A stretch of DNA of 64,000 nt from G963662605 sp963667005 (GCA_963667005.1 OY762937.1:2852001-2916000); one strand, 5' to 3'; positions 8,309 to 18,115 are shown, counted from the first letter of the stretch. Notes: generated by a model not told the origin, from the letters alone. Numbers and translations are program-made.

Positions 8309-10846
8309 TTATGCTTTTAAGTACTTATTTATTGAAACATTATCTTTAATATAATTCAAGGTCAGGTCTATTTGCTCTTTACCCAAAACCTCTAAAGTCT
8401 TCAACGGGAGACGGGCTTCTGTAGCAAGCCGCGGATATTCTTTATTGTCCAAAATGGGTCGAATATCATCGAATAAGCAATAGGCTTTAAATAATTCCCT
8501 CAGTTCATAATATTTAGAGCCATCAACTCCATCTACTGATAAGAGACGTTCAAATTCTTCATCTGCAAGTTCATCACGGGATTTGAAACGGGTTATTTTG
8601 CCAATTGCTTTCATAACAATTTCACGAAGACTTAACCGGCGGTCAACATTATAGGATTCCTGTAATTTTTCGCGATTCCAGTACTCTGTAGGTTGATTAA
8701 AAATTTTATCCTGGACATGCTGAATAATAACATCCCATTCTTCCTGATCAGCTGCTTCAAGCAATGACGGGTTATTCGTGATGTCTTCTTTAGTTTTTGC
8801 CTCAAAGCCTTTTGAAAAAGCCTCGCGGTCTATTTTCATGCCACTGAGACCAATTTGCTCTTTAACGATAGGAACTAAATTATCAGGACCAGTATATGTG
8901 AAGCCAGAAGAGGGAGGCGGAGTTTCGCCGCCTGTGCCAGTGCCCAAAGGTGGCAGCTCTAATACTTCGCCATATTTGAACTCTTTTTCAAAATACTCAC
9001 AATTGGCGAAAAAATCGAACAGATAGAAATTGTCTTTCTTTTCTGAATATTTAATGTCCTTGTCGTCATACGAGAAAGTCCAAAGGCGGGTGCCTCTACC
9101 TTTAATCTGTATGAATAGAGATGGCGAAAAGATAGGGCGGGCAAGGACAACGTTGAGTATATCCTGACAATCGTACCCTGTAGTCATCATGCCAACAGTA
9201 ACGCAGACTCGGGCCTTGCTTGATTTATAATCAATCAATTCGGGATTAAAGTTTGTAAACCCCTTCAAATTGTTCGTAGCAAAAGAAACTGTCATACTTT
9301 GAGCAAGTGGAATATCTGACGTAATCTGGATGGCAAAGTCTGAATTATATTTGTGCGGATAAATATTTTCGATCTCTTTATTGAGCAATTCTGTAATAAT
9401 CCGGGCATGATTACGGGTAACAGCAAAAAATATGGTTTTCCCGATTTCACCCGTAATGGGATCTCGTTTGGCATTTGCTAAAAATGCTTTGACGAAAGCA
9501 GAGTTAGTCTCAGGAGAGAAAAATTTCTTTTCGAAATCTTTTTTAAAATATGTTTCTGATTCTATGGTTTGCTCATCTAAATCTTCGGCGGTGAGTTTTA
9601 CGCTCCAGCCTTTTTTCGAAAGGAGGTCGGTTGTAACCGTGGTGCGTGCATCAAGAACGAAAGGGTTAACTAAATAGGGCGGCTCATGATTCACTGCATC
9701 AAGCAGACTATAGCGAAATGTAGGGACGCCATCTTTGCAGCCAAACATATCGTAAGTATCGAGCATCAGCCTTCGTTCTAACTGGCGAGGGTCAGAATTT
9801 TGCAATTCGGCTTGATTGACACCTTTGAGATAATCCCGCGGAGTTGCTGTAAGTCCTAATTTTGAGCCTATAAAATAATCAAAAATAACACGGTTATTGC
9901 CGCCGAGGGTACGATGTGCCTCATCTGAAATAATGAGATGAAAATCATTTGGGGTAAATTCGGATAAATAGCGATTATTGGATGACAGACTTTGAATTGT
10001 GGTAATAACAATCTGTGCTGTAGCCCAATTATCCCGAACATCCTTAAATATGACTGAACTTATACTATCAGAGGCAAGATACGCCTGGAAATTTTTATAG
10101 GCTTGAGTTTCAAGTTCGAGACGATCTACTAAAAATAAAACTCTATCGGCATTACCTGAACGTAGAAACATTTTAATGATAGCAGCTGAAAGCAAGGTTT
10201 TGCCTGTACCGGTTGCCATTTCAAGTAGGAAATTTCTATTGCCCTTAACATACGCTGACTGAACCTTTTTAATGGCTTCAAGCTGGTAATCACGTAAAAT
10301 ACGAATGTCTTTGTTTATCGCTACTGTTGCTTTTTGGGATGGGGTGTAGGAATTCCATTGTGCATCCATGGAAACGGCAATATAATTCTCATCTATTTCC
10401 ACACGAGCCATCGCCTCAGGGTTCGGAGACCAGGCTTGAGCTATGCCAAGTTCGGAATTTGATAAAAATTTTGAAATACGGATTGGATTACCGTTTTGCA
10501 AATCCCAATAGTAATGCATGTTACCGTTTGAAAGGAATATATGTCTTACTGAGATGCTACGGGCATATTCTCGAGCCTGCTCTTTGGCATTTAGGGGGTT
10601 GATGCTTTCACGTTTGGCTTCAATAAGGGCAATGGGACGTTTGTCTGAATTCAATAGGAGGTAATCAATAAAACCATTCTGGGCTTTTTCAAAATCATCG
10701 CCAAGCTCAGAATTTGCATAGGGCTTTTTTGTTATGCGATGCTCACATTTAATATTCGCCGGACCATCAGCATTATTCTCAAAGCGCCAACCGGCGGATT
10801 CGAGCAATTTATTGATTTTAACACGGGCAAGAGCTTCTTTAGACAC
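8309..10846 (-). CDS. hsdR: Type I restriction enzyme R subunit (HsdR, EcoEI-like)
   Basis: This is the translocating endonuclease subunit. The N-terminus has a PD-(D/E)xK nuclease core: GFIDYLLL with Asp61, then ALIEAKRE with Glu76 and Lys78. The superfamily 2 motor follows, with Walker A ATGTGKT at 211-217, DEAH at 308-311 and helicase motif VI-like IQIKGRGTRLW. The C-terminal part resembles EcoEI R. At 845 residues it is complete. It is the first gene of the operon and reads leftward into the fused HsdM-HsdS. No integrase or transposase lies within the island. Confidence 0.93.
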   Translation of the reverse strand: MSKEALARVKINKLLESAGWRFENNADGPANIKCEHRITKKPYANSELGDDFEKAQNGFIDYLLLNSDKRPIALIEAKRESINPLNAKEQAREYARSISVRHIFLSNGNMHYYWDLQNGNPIRISKFLSNSELGIAQAWSPNPEAMARVEIDENYIAVSMDAQWNSYTPSQKATVAINKDIRILRDYQLEAIKKVQSAYVKGNRNFLLEMATGTGKTLLSAAIIKMFLRSGNADRVLFLVDRLELETQAYKNFQAYLASDSISSVIFKDVRDNWATAQIVITTIQSLSSNNRYLSEFTPNDFHLIISDEAHRTLGGNNRVIFDYFIGSKLGLTATPRDYLKGVNQAELQNSDPRQLERRLMLDTYDMFGCKDGVPTFRYSLLDAVNHEPPYLVNPFVLDARTTVTTDLLSKKGWSVKLTAEDLDEQTIESETYFKKDFEKKFFSPETNSAFVKAFLANAKRDPITGEIGKTIFFAVTRNHARIITELLNKEIENIYPHKYNSDFAIQITSDIPLAQSMTVSFATNNLKGFTNFNPELIDYKSSKARVCVTVGMMTTGYDCQDILNVVLARPIFSPSLFIQIKGRGTRLWTFSYDDKDIKYSEKKDNFYLFDFFANCEYFEKEFKYGEVLELPPLGTGTGGETPPPSSGFTYTGPDNLVPIVKEQIGLSGMKIDREAFSKGFEAKTKEDITNNPSLLEAADQEEWDVIIQHVQDKIFNQPTEYWNREKLQESYNVDRRLSLREIVMKAIGKITRFKSRDELADEEFERLLSVDGVDGSKYYELRELFKAYCLFDDIRPILDNKEYPRLATEARLPLKTLEVLGKEQIDLTLNYIKDNVSINKYLKA

Positions 10847-10959
10847 TATTTTCCCTTAGAATTACATACAAATATATCAAAAGAGAGAAGGAATTAAAAC
10901 TTGGAAACTATGAGAAATAAAGTAATAACACAATTTATTATTTCAAAATGTTTATGCCT

Positions 10960-11100
10960 ATACTCTATTTTGATAATATTACAACAGGCTGCCCTATACA
11001 TTGAAGAATCCGTGAAAATCAGTGCCTGCCCGCCTGAGGCGTGGTTATCCGCCTGACTGACGCAGTCGGGCTGGTCCGCATTCTATTTCCAAAATATAAG
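10960..11100. repeat. Intergenic stretch with small palindromes
   Basis: The 269-base gap between the start of hsdR and the end of the TonB receptor gene holds an unusually GC-rich patch in AT-rich surroundings. It includes CGCCTGAGGCG (perfect arms of five) and GACTGACGCAGTC (perfect arms of five), embedded in text of the type ATCCGTGAAAATCAGTG that reads like a decayed dispersed repeat. It marks the right edge of the restriction island. Promoter elements for hsdR must lie nearer 10850-10900, but I cannot pinpoint them. Confidence 0.35.
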
Positions 11101-11115
11101 ACAGCCTTATAACAA

Positions 11116-13470
11116 CTATATATGATAGCTTACTTTAAATACCACATTTCTTCTTTCTTCAAAGCTCGCGCCGCTAAAAAATGCACCTTTGATCAGGTGG
11201 GCATGATCTAACAGATTTGTGATATATACAGAAGGTTCTAAAGTTTGTTCTTTCCCGATTGCAAATGTATATCCGGCTGACAGATTGAGTATCCACGATG
11301 GGGAAGTGTGTGCACCCTGATTGAAATCAAACAACCCGGTTTTGAAAGCAAAATTGTCGTTGCCGTTCGTCAATCCGGAGCCGTATGTTGCAGTCATATT
11401 GACAAACCAGTTCTCAGGCTGATAGTTCAATCCTATTACAGCGGATAATCTTTGGTCGTGGTCGAGATCAAAATAACCCGTAGACGAATCGGCAGGTAGA
11501 AAGCCGCCTGACACCGGACCCTGACCATACGCGTGTATGATGGATGAGTTTATATATCCCGAAAATGGAGTTGACAGATCATTGTATGTTAGAGCAAATT
11601 CTAATCCGCTTGTTTTTATTTTGTCAATATTCACGTTCACCTTTAGCGAACTTGACCCAAGGGTTTCATCATCCAAACCGGGACTTGAATTCTTGTAGAA
11701 ACCGGACACCTTTGTGTTGAATCCTTCACCCCAATTTCTCATATAAGAGAGCTCATACAAATTATCTTTCTCAGGCATCGTTGGAGAAGCGGTGTTTCCG
11801 GTTAAGGATGCAATGGAGCCGAGATTTTCAATGTTTGTCGGCATGAACAGATGATCATAGCTAAATGAAATACTGTTATATGCATCCAGGAAGAAATACA
11901 ACTTTGCTCTCGGCGAAAGCTGATATTGATTTGCTAAAGATGGTGCATTATGAATATCATACCGGAAACCTGCATCCAATTTCGTCCATTCATACGGATG
12001 CCATTCGGATTGCAGAAAGGCTCCGGCATCATATCCTTTATATTCAGATTGTACAGGCACTTTGCTGGTTGTGGTTAAGAATTGAAAGTCCTCATTACCT
12101 GCGACGTAATTATAATTTGCTCCCACTGCTAATTTGAACTGATGAGAGTAACTCTTATCATATTTCACTCTGATGCCCGTAGTTGTGAATGTCCGGTTTT
12201 GATAGAGGACATACCCTGTGGTAGTATCATTATTCAGATACACTTTACTTTCATCATCCGTGTTAGGCGTGAATTCAAGGCCGCCTTCCCGGACAAATGC
12301 ACCGACAAACAGGTTTGATTCATGATCAATCCGGGAAGAAATCGTATGGAAATACGATAGTGTTTGAAAAGCGTTATAGGACTTCTGCTTATCGTTTGAA
12401 AATCCGTCAACCGGATCAAACGGTACCTGTGTGAATGTTTTGCTGTAGTTGAGATTTGATGTAAGATAATCATTCTCCGATATCAGGTAGTCGAATTTCC
12501 CGTACAGAAAATAATCGAAACCATGATCCTGAAATAATGTTTGCACCGGCTGATCAATTCTTCTGTCCGTTTCTTCGCGCGATGCAGCAACATAGTAGCT
12601 CAATTTGTTTGAGTGGTCGCTGACTGCAATGCTCTGGCCGTTGGAATTGATTGCCTTGAAACTGCCGACTTTTGATCCGAGCGAATCATTATTAGAGGTA
12701 AGATAACTTCCGGCAAATGTTGAAATGTCAACATGTAATTTACCGGATGGGACTCTGTTTTGTATATCCATCAGACCGGTTATTTGTCCTCCGAATTCGG
12801 CAGGGAAGCCACCGGAGAGGAAAGTCACTTTGGATATGACCTTCGGATCTACGATTTCATTTAATCCGCCGAAAACCCCAAGTGGAATAGGAATGCCATC
12901 TACCAGATAACTGAATTCACCATGCTGGCCGCGAATATGCACTTCACCCGTTGGGGCTCTTGACGCGCCGGCAAGATTTTGCTGAATAAGCTGCGTCATT
13001 CTGGAAGTCGGAGCCGCATGATATGTTTCACCTTCAAATGTCTGCCTGCCTGTATTCACGTCAATTGACGTTGACACCTGATTGATTTTGTTTTCTTTAA
13101 CCACGATCTCCGATAGTTCAACACTTTTTTCCCAAATCGAGACTTGCACAGTCCGGTGGGTTGAGTCAACTATGACACTCGTGTCATGGTCGCTGTACCC
13201 GATATACCGGGTAGATAGTGTATAGGAATTTTCTTCAAGATCGTCAAAGACTGCTTTACCGAAACGGTTTGTCGTACCTACTGAAATAATATTGTCATTA
13301 CGTTTTATTATAACGGTGACTGCCGGTAATGGGTCTGAAGATAGTTTATCTAAAATAGTCACCGTATAGTTTATTGTTTCTTTTTTATTGATCTTGTTCT
13401 CAGCCTGTAGACCGGTTGTCATAGCAATGAACAACGGCAAGACGAGAAACAGATGTTTCATCTTGTTCAT
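11116..13470 (-). CDS. TonB-dependent outer-membrane receptor
   Basis: Expected to import a ligand across the outer membrane using TonB energy. The signal peptide MNKMKHLFLVLPLFIAMTTG-LQA is followed by a carboxypeptidase-regulatory-like beta domain (about residues 30-115), a plug domain with GEVHIRGQHGEFSYLVDGIP near 180, and a beta-barrel that ends in an aromatic-rich strand (VVFKVSYHI). The 784 residues suit the family. I choose ATG 13470 because GAGG lies eight bases before it; an in-frame ATG is at 13482. The ligand is unknown. A small membrane protein with a His/Cys motif is encoded just upstream, which hints at a metal or metal complex. Confidence 0.9.
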   Translation of the reverse strand: MNKMKHLFLVLPLFIAMTTGLQAENKINKKETINYTVTILDKLSSDPLPAVTVIIKRNDNIISVGTTNRFGKAVFDDLEENSYTLSTRYIGYSDHDTSVIVDSTHRTVQVSIWEKSVELSEIVVKENKINQVSTSIDVNTGRQTFEGETYHAAPTSRMTQLIQQNLAGASRAPTGEVHIRGQHGEFSYLVDGIPIPLGVFGGLNEIVDPKVISKVTFLSGGFPAEFGGQITGLMDIQNRVPSGKLHVDISTFAGSYLTSNNDSLGSKVGSFKAINSNGQSIAVSDHSNKLSYYVAASREETDRRIDQPVQTLFQDHGFDYFLYGKFDYLISENDYLTSNLNYSKTFTQVPFDPVDGFSNDKQKSYNAFQTLSYFHTISSRIDHESNLFVGAFVREGGLEFTPNTDDESKVYLNNDTTTGYVLYQNRTFTTTGIRVKYDKSYSHQFKLAVGANYNYVAGNEDFQFLTTTSKVPVQSEYKGYDAGAFLQSEWHPYEWTKLDAGFRYDIHNAPSLANQYQLSPRAKLYFFLDAYNSISFSYDHLFMPTNIENLGSIASLTGNTASPTMPEKDNLYELSYMRNWGEGFNTKVSGFYKNSSPGLDDETLGSSSLKVNVNIDKIKTSGLEFALTYNDLSTPFSGYINSSIIHAYGQGPVSGGFLPADSSTGYFDLDHDQRLSAVIGLNYQPENWFVNMTATYGSGLTNGNDNFAFKTGLFDFNQGAHTSPSWILNLSAGYTFAIGKEQTLEPSVYITNLLDHAHLIKGAFFSGASFEERRNVVFKVSYHI

Positions 13471-13531
13471 GGAAAACCTCATAAGTAAATATTTTGCTCC
13501 TAACGAGCTTCAAAATGTGGAATTATACTTG

Positions 13532-13897
13532 TCAGGAAACTGAGGGAGGTCCCCGTAACTGGGGTATAGAAATGAAACCATGAGATTGGTTGATAATGGT
13601 CTTACCGGTATGAAGCAAACTTGCACTATTCTGAACATGAAATTCACTTTTACCGAAAGAATCAATATTAAATAGGGAATTAACATAATTGGCAAGATAA
13701 CAACCGTCTGTCAGGTTCTCTGCAGAATGAAGATTAATCGAGGATTGGTAAACCGTATATGAAGGTTTTTCCGGGCAGCCGGAAATATGCAGAGTGTGAT
13801 AATGAAAAGTGTTAACTAATAGAAAAAAGATGTAGGCGGATAATAGTAATCCGTCTAATATTCTCTTTGACCTATGTTCACTTTTACTAAAAAACAT
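13532..13897 (-). CDS. Small membrane protein upstream of TonB receptor, DUF2946-like pattern
   Basis: The 121 residues have a basic tip, one hydrophobic segment (about 16-28), then HYHTLHISGC and DGCYLANY, and they finish with LRGPPSVS. A short N-terminal membrane segment, scattered His and Cys and a terminal RGPP-type tail resemble DUF2946-like proteins that often accompany TonB receptors for metals. The similarity is judged by eye and is weak. The gene ends about 60 bases before the receptor start on the same strand, so the two are probably cotranscribed. Confidence 0.6.
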   Translation of the reverse strand: MFFSKSEHRSKRILDGLLLSAYIFFLLVNTFHYHTLHISGCPEKPSYTVYQSSINLHSAENLTDGCYLANYVNSLFNIDSFGKSEFHVQNSASLLHTGKTIINQSHGFISIPQLRGPPSVS

Positions 13898-14076
13898 GCA
13901 GAAATTTACTGATTATTACGTTATACTTCATCATAAACAGCGATAATTCAGTGTAAGTTCAGTTTCAAACGCTATTTAAATGAAAATCAGATAATTATTA
14001 GTCGCAAAAATTGTAAAATAGTTGCAAGATTGATAACTTTAGGTTTCAATTTTTAAAATTCGGCTCAATTTCCAAT

Positions 14077-15360
14077 ATGTTTAAAGTTCTTGTCATTGCA
14101 TACTATTTTCCTCCAAAAGGCTTAAGCGGGGTTCAGCGAACTCTTAAATTTGTCAAATACATGCCAAAATTCAACTGGCAGCCTACGGTTTTGACATCAG
14201 GACTGAACGCTTATTACGCCTATGATCATTCTTTGTTAAAAGAAGTAGATGAATCAATTGTAAAAATAGTCAGAGTCTCTGCAAAAGAGATAAACTCCTT
14301 AATACCGAAAAAAGGCACTATTAAGATGCCTGGTGAATTTCTGAGAAAAACTCTCTCCTTCATCAGTTCATTTTTCTTTATTCCCGATAACAAAAAACAA
14401 TGGGCTAAAAATGCGCTTATTGAAGCCCGGAAACTCTTGAAAGAAGAGCAGTACGACCTGATTTTTGTTACAGGGCCTCCATTTTCTTCATTTTCTATTG
14501 CAGCTCAACTTAAGAAAGAATTTGACGTTCCTTTAGCTTTAGACTATCGTGATCTGTGGTATGGATTCTACTTTGCAACATATCCGACTCCGTATCATAA
14601 GAGCAGGAATAAACAGCTTGAATATCAGGCATTGAAAGCGGCTGATAAAATCATTGTTATTAACAGACGGATTAAAGAAAAGATTATGGAATATTATCCC
14701 TTTGTTTCACATAGGGATATTATCATTGTTCCACATGGTTATGATCCGGAAGATATGGAAAAGGCAGGCATTGAGCCGAAAGCCAAAGATAAACTGGTAC
14801 TTGCACATTCCGGACTCTTTTACGAGTATATTACTCCCAAATATCTGCTGAATGCTTTCAAGTCGTTAGTTGAAGAAAGACCGGATATTGCTTCGAATTT
14901 TGAGCTGGTTTTTATCGGAATACTCCGTAAATCACTTTTGCGGCAGATTCGCAGGCAGAAACTTGAACCATTTGTAAAAATAACCGGATATGTTTCACAT
15001 CTCGAGGCTGTTCGTAAGATTTTATCAAGTGACGTCCTTTGGATGATGATTGGAAGAGGAAGAAATTCCGATGCGCATTCACCAAGCAAGTTTTTCGAAT
15101 ACGTGGGTACACAAAAACCGATTATCGGGTTCGTACAGGAATCAAGCACCTTAAAATTGTCTCTTCAGGAATATAAGGCTTCTTATATTTGCGATCCATA
15201 CGATGAGAAGGCAATCAAAGAGTTGTTGCTGAAGGTATACGAAGATTTCAGGTTGAATAGATTACCACAACCCGACCCTGAAGTGGTTACGAGATATAGA
15301 CGTGACAACTTAACGGAAATGCTTGGTAAAGAATTACAGTTCCTTGTCCACGTAAAATAG
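14077..15360 (+). CDS. Glycosyltransferase family 4-like protein
   Basis: A predicted GT-B fold glycosyltransferase of 427 residues. The N-terminal Rossmann half opens with VLVIAYYFPPKGLSGVQRT, and FVTGPPFSSF is near residue 130. The C-terminal half has a nucleotide-sugar site-like region ending in SPSKFFEYVGTQKPIIGF near residue 340. The donor and acceptor sugars are unknown. It is transcribed alone; the upstream 179 bases separate it from the divergent receptor operon, and a shared terminator follows. A second, related enzyme is encoded on the minus strand at 31103-32371. Confidence 0.85.
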   Translation: MFKVLVIAYYFPPKGLSGVQRTLKFVKYMPKFNWQPTVLTSGLNAYYAYDHSLLKEVDESIVKIVRVSAKEINSLIPKKGTIKMPGEFLRKTLSFISSFFFIPDNKKQWAKNALIEARKLLKEEQYDLIFVTGPPFSSFSIAAQLKKEFDVPLALDYRDLWYGFYFATYPTPYHKSRNKQLEYQALKAADKIIVINRRIKEKIMEYYPFVSHRDIIIVPHGYDPEDMEKAGIEPKAKDKLVLAHSGLFYEYITPKYLLNAFKSLVEERPDIASNFELVFIGILRKSLLRQIRRQKLEPFVKITGYVSHLEAVRKILSSDVLWMMIGRGRNSDAHSPSKFFEYVGTQKPIIGFVQESSTLKLSLQEYKASYICDPYDEKAIKELLLKVYEDFRLNRLPQPDPEVVTRYRRDNLTEMLGKELQFLVHVK

Positions 15361-15377
15361 TTTTACAATAAAATAAA

Positions 15378-15416
15378 AAGCAGCCGCTGTAATTAATTTT
15401 CAGCGGCTGTTTTGTT
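15378..15416. terminator. Bidirectional terminator between two convergent genes
   Basis: CAGCCGCTG at 15381-15389 and CAGCGGCTG at 15401-15409 form a nine-pair stem, with A-rich sequence before and T-rich sequence after, so it works on either strand. On the minus strand it overlaps the last codons and stop of the permease gene. Confidence 0.8.
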
Positions 15417-16661
15417 TTTAAAGTATGCATTGTACGCGACCATAAGTACTGTGGCCAGAACTCCAATCCCAAACAGAATTGCAAAAATGAGGTGCGGCTG
15501 CTGCATTTGCTTTGCAACCGTTTTATACAATAAGCCTCCGAGAGTCCCGCCAAAGCCCCATCCGATCGCTATCGGAAGGAAGGCATAGCCCTGAAACATC
15601 GCTTCTTTTCCTTTAGGAGCAAGGTTTGCTATGTATTCGTAATACCTTGGTGCTTGTGTTTGCTCACCAATGGAGAACACAATGAGTCCGGCAATGATCA
15701 AAGGAAGTGTCGGATGGATGAAGATCACCGCCCAACACAACGCGGAAATAATAAAACCTATGGTAATAGCCTGAAATGCTGCAAAACGTTTTGTTAATCT
15801 GTTTACGACCAGCTGAAGCAAGATGATACCCCATGCGTCAACCGACTCGATAATTTCGAATGGGGCAGTTGTCGATATGTAATCTTTTATATAAAACGGA
15901 ATGATGATGAAAATCTGCCAGAACATCAGCCAGTATAATGAAAAGATCAAAAGAAAGATCATGAATTTCATATTGGATAAAACTGTCAGGAGTCCTTTGC
16001 CGATTTTCAGGAGAGAATCCGAGTTTTGTTTCTTTTCGGCAGGATTGCGATAAAATATCAGTGTCGCAAAAAACATCAAGAGACAGCTAAGTGAGGATAC
16101 TATATATACCTTTTCAATACCGAACGAATCTCTGACAAAATAAGCAAAAATAGGTCCAATGGCTGCACCTATATTTACAAGCCAGTAGTATATGGCGTAA
16201 CCAAGGGATTTGGTTTCCGGAGTTGAAGACAATGCGACTGTTCCGAGTACACTGGGCTTGATAAATGATCCGCCGATTGCGGTGAATATCAGAATAAATA
16301 TGAGCGCGTTATATGTACCGACATTCTGAAACATCGGGGCAAATGATGACATCCCCGTTGCACCAATCGCAAAGTAACCGCAGGCGAGCATCAAAAAGGA
16401 CAGGGTAAAGGCTTTTCTGAATCCGAACTTATCCGCTAGTGCACCGGCAAAGATCGGCAGCGCATAAATCAATCCACCGAAGAGAGAGGATAACGTGCCT
16501 GTCTGTATTTCATCCAATTTCAAATGATCGCGGAGGAAAATACTTAAAATTGTAGCCTGCCCGTAATAGGCAAGTCTTTCAAACAATTCCATGATATTCG
16601 CGACCCAAAATGAGGGTTGAAAACCATTCCTGATTTTTGTCAATTCTGAAGAAACGCTCAT
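15393..16661 (-). CDS. MFS transporter, POT/PTR peptide-permease-like
   Basis: A 422-residue polytopic protein with about twelve hydrophobic segments. Near the N-terminus it has NIMELFERLAYYG, which matches the ExxERFxYYG pattern of proton-coupled oligopeptide transporters, followed by GALADKFGFRKAF, the MFS loop 2-3 motif. A conserved-looking FSIGEQTQAPRYYEYIANLAP lies in the second half. It is likely a proton-driven importer in the inner membrane; the substrate (di/tripeptide or other) is not certain. The gene is alone on its strand, and its 3' end lies in a bidirectional terminator. Confidence 0.8.
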   Translation of the reverse strand: MSVSSELTKIRNGFQPSFWVANIMELFERLAYYGQATILSIFLRDHLKLDEIQTGTLSSLFGGLIYALPIFAGALADKFGFRKAFTLSFLMLACGYFAIGATGMSSFAPMFQNVGTYNALIFILIFTAIGGSFIKPSVLGTVALSSTPETKSLGYAIYYWLVNIGAAIGPIFAYFVRDSFGIEKVYIVSSLSCLLMFFATLIFYRNPAEKKQNSDSLLKIGKGLLTVLSNMKFMIFLLIFSLYWLMFWQIFIIIPFYIKDYISTTAPFEIIESVDAWGIILLQLVVNRLTKRFAAFQAITIGFIISALCWAVIFIHPTLPLIIAGLIVFSIGEQTQAPRYYEYIANLAPKGKEAMFQGYAFLPIAIGWGFGGTLGGLLYKTVAKQMQQPHLIFAILFGIGVLATVLMVAYNAYFKNKTAAEN

Positions 16662-16873
16662 AAATTGTACCTGTATAAAGTTCCGTGTTTTTTGGTGGAA
16701 AAATTACTACCTAAGGCGGCAGGAATTTACATTTTTAATATATGCTAAAAAACTGTATTTTTGAACGTTTTATTACTCCTGATAATAATAAATTTCGGTT
16801 TTAGGGAATTTTAATTAAATATTTTCAATGGTGCGATTTAGATAATCTGACCGGACACATAAACGAAATTAAA

Positions 16874-17632
16874 ATGAAAAAATACTTTCTTTTTTTGCTT
16901 TTAGCACTGATTTACTGGAATTGCAGTTCATCAATTGATACGGCTAATCTTGGACCGAATGAGAGAATAGATTATGCCGTTAAATTATTTGATGACGGCG
17001 AATACGAAATGGCCATCAAGGAATTTGAGGCAATTTTACTTCAATTCCCGGGAAACGAAGTCGCGGATAAAGCGCAATTTTTCCTCGGCCAGTCCCGCTT
17101 TAAGAGAAAAGAATATATCCTCGCCGGATATGAGTACAGTAAACTCATAAAAACAATGACTGCAAGTAAATATATTGCCGATGCGCAATTTATGCTTGCC
17201 TCGTGTTATTATGAATTAGCACCACCATTCCCGCTTGATCAAAAGTATACAAAAAAGGCCATCGAAGAATTGCAGGCATTTATTGATTATTTCCCGGCCG
17301 ATACACGCGTACCTGATTCTGAAAAAAAGATTAACGAATTGCAGACAAGATTGGCAGAGAAAGAATTTCATGACGCGTACATTTATGAAAGAATGGAATA
17401 TTACAACGCGGCAATCATGACATACGGAAAAGTTACTGAAACGTATCATGATTCGAAGTTCGCACCGCAGGCTTCGTACAAGAAAATTAAGCTGCTGATG
17501 CAAAAAAACAGATTAAGCGAAGCTTCTAATGAAATTGAATCGTTCCTGCTGAAATATCCTCAGGATGAAAACATCAAAGACGTTCAGGCATTCAAAGCCG
17601 ATATCAGTAAAAAAACAGCTGTAAGCAAATAA
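16874..17632 (+). CDS. bamD: Outer-membrane assembly lipoprotein BamD
   Basis: BamD helps BamA insert beta-barrel proteins. The signal MKKYFLFLLLALIYWNC ends in a lipobox Cys at residue 17, and the mature part is built of tetratricopeptide-like helices (YAVKLFDDGEYEMAIKEFEAIL; AQFFLGQSRFKRKEYILAGYEYSKL). The length of 252 residues and the pattern ASCYYELAPPFPLDQKYTKKA are typical. It starts a run with a thioesterase three bases downstream. Confidence 0.9.
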   Translation: MKKYFLFLLLALIYWNCSSSIDTANLGPNERIDYAVKLFDDGEYEMAIKEFEAILLQFPGNEVADKAQFFLGQSRFKRKEYILAGYEYSKLIKTMTASKYIADAQFMLASCYYELAPPFPLDQKYTKKAIEELQAFIDYFPADTRVPDSEKKINELQTRLAEKEFHDAYIYERMEYYNAAIMTYGKVTETYHDSKFAPQASYKKIKLLMQKNRLSEASNEIESFLLKYPQDENIKDVQAFKADISKKTAVSK

Positions 17633-17635
17633 GAG

Positions 17636-18115
17636 ATGGCACAAAAAACAATCCGTGTACAAGATACAACTGTTCAAATGACAGAACTTGTTTTGCCGCA
17701 GCATACAAATATGCTCGGCAATCTGTTGGGTGGACAGTTAATGCACTGGATTGATATTTGCGCCGCTATGTCCGGATTTAAAGTCAACAAGAAAGTCTGT
17801 GTTACTGCCTCAGTTGACAAAATTGATTTCCATCATCCGGTAAAACTCGGGAATGTTGTCACGTTAATTTCATCGGTGAACCGGGTATTTTCAACTTCAA
17901 TGGAAATCGGTGTTAAAGTGTATTCCGAATCATTTGAAGATAGACCTAAGCTGCACACCAACACGGCCTATTTGACATTTGTCTGTATGGGGGAAGACAT
18001 GAGGCCGTTACTCTCCAATCAGGTTGAGCCTGAAACAGAAGAAGAAATCCGTAGATTTAATGAGGCTCTTAAAAGAAGAGAAAACAGAATCTGTGCAAGA
18101 AAACCGAATTTATAA
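17636..18115 (+). CDS. Acyl-CoA thioesterase, hotdog family
   Basis: Hydrolyses acyl-CoA to free acid and CoA. The single hotdog domain shows NMLGNLLGGQLMHWIDICAA near residue 25, matching the ACOT/YciA group, where the Asp in the long helix is catalytic. It is 159 residues long. ATG is four bases after the bamD stop. The next gene overlaps its 3' end. The exact acyl chain preference cannot be told. Confidence 0.88.
   Translation: MAQKTIRVQDTTVQMTELVLPQHTNMLGNLLGGQLMHWIDICAAMSGFKVNKKVCVTASVDKIDFHHPVKLGNVVTLISSVNRVFSTSMEIGVKVYSESFEDRPKLHTNTAYLTFVCMGEDMRPLLSNQVEPETEEEIRRFNEALKRRENRICARKPNL

Noticed and set aside
4504..11115. Integrative element with integrase next to tRNA-Ser
   Set aside because: No integrase, excisionase or transposase gene is present, and no copy of the tRNA 3' end is found at the right side, so integration is only a hypothesis.
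13510..13695. 61-codon minus-strand frame in another frame of the small receptor partner
   Set aside because: The overlapping 121-codon frame has a credible membrane segment and His/Cys motif; the shorter frame does not.
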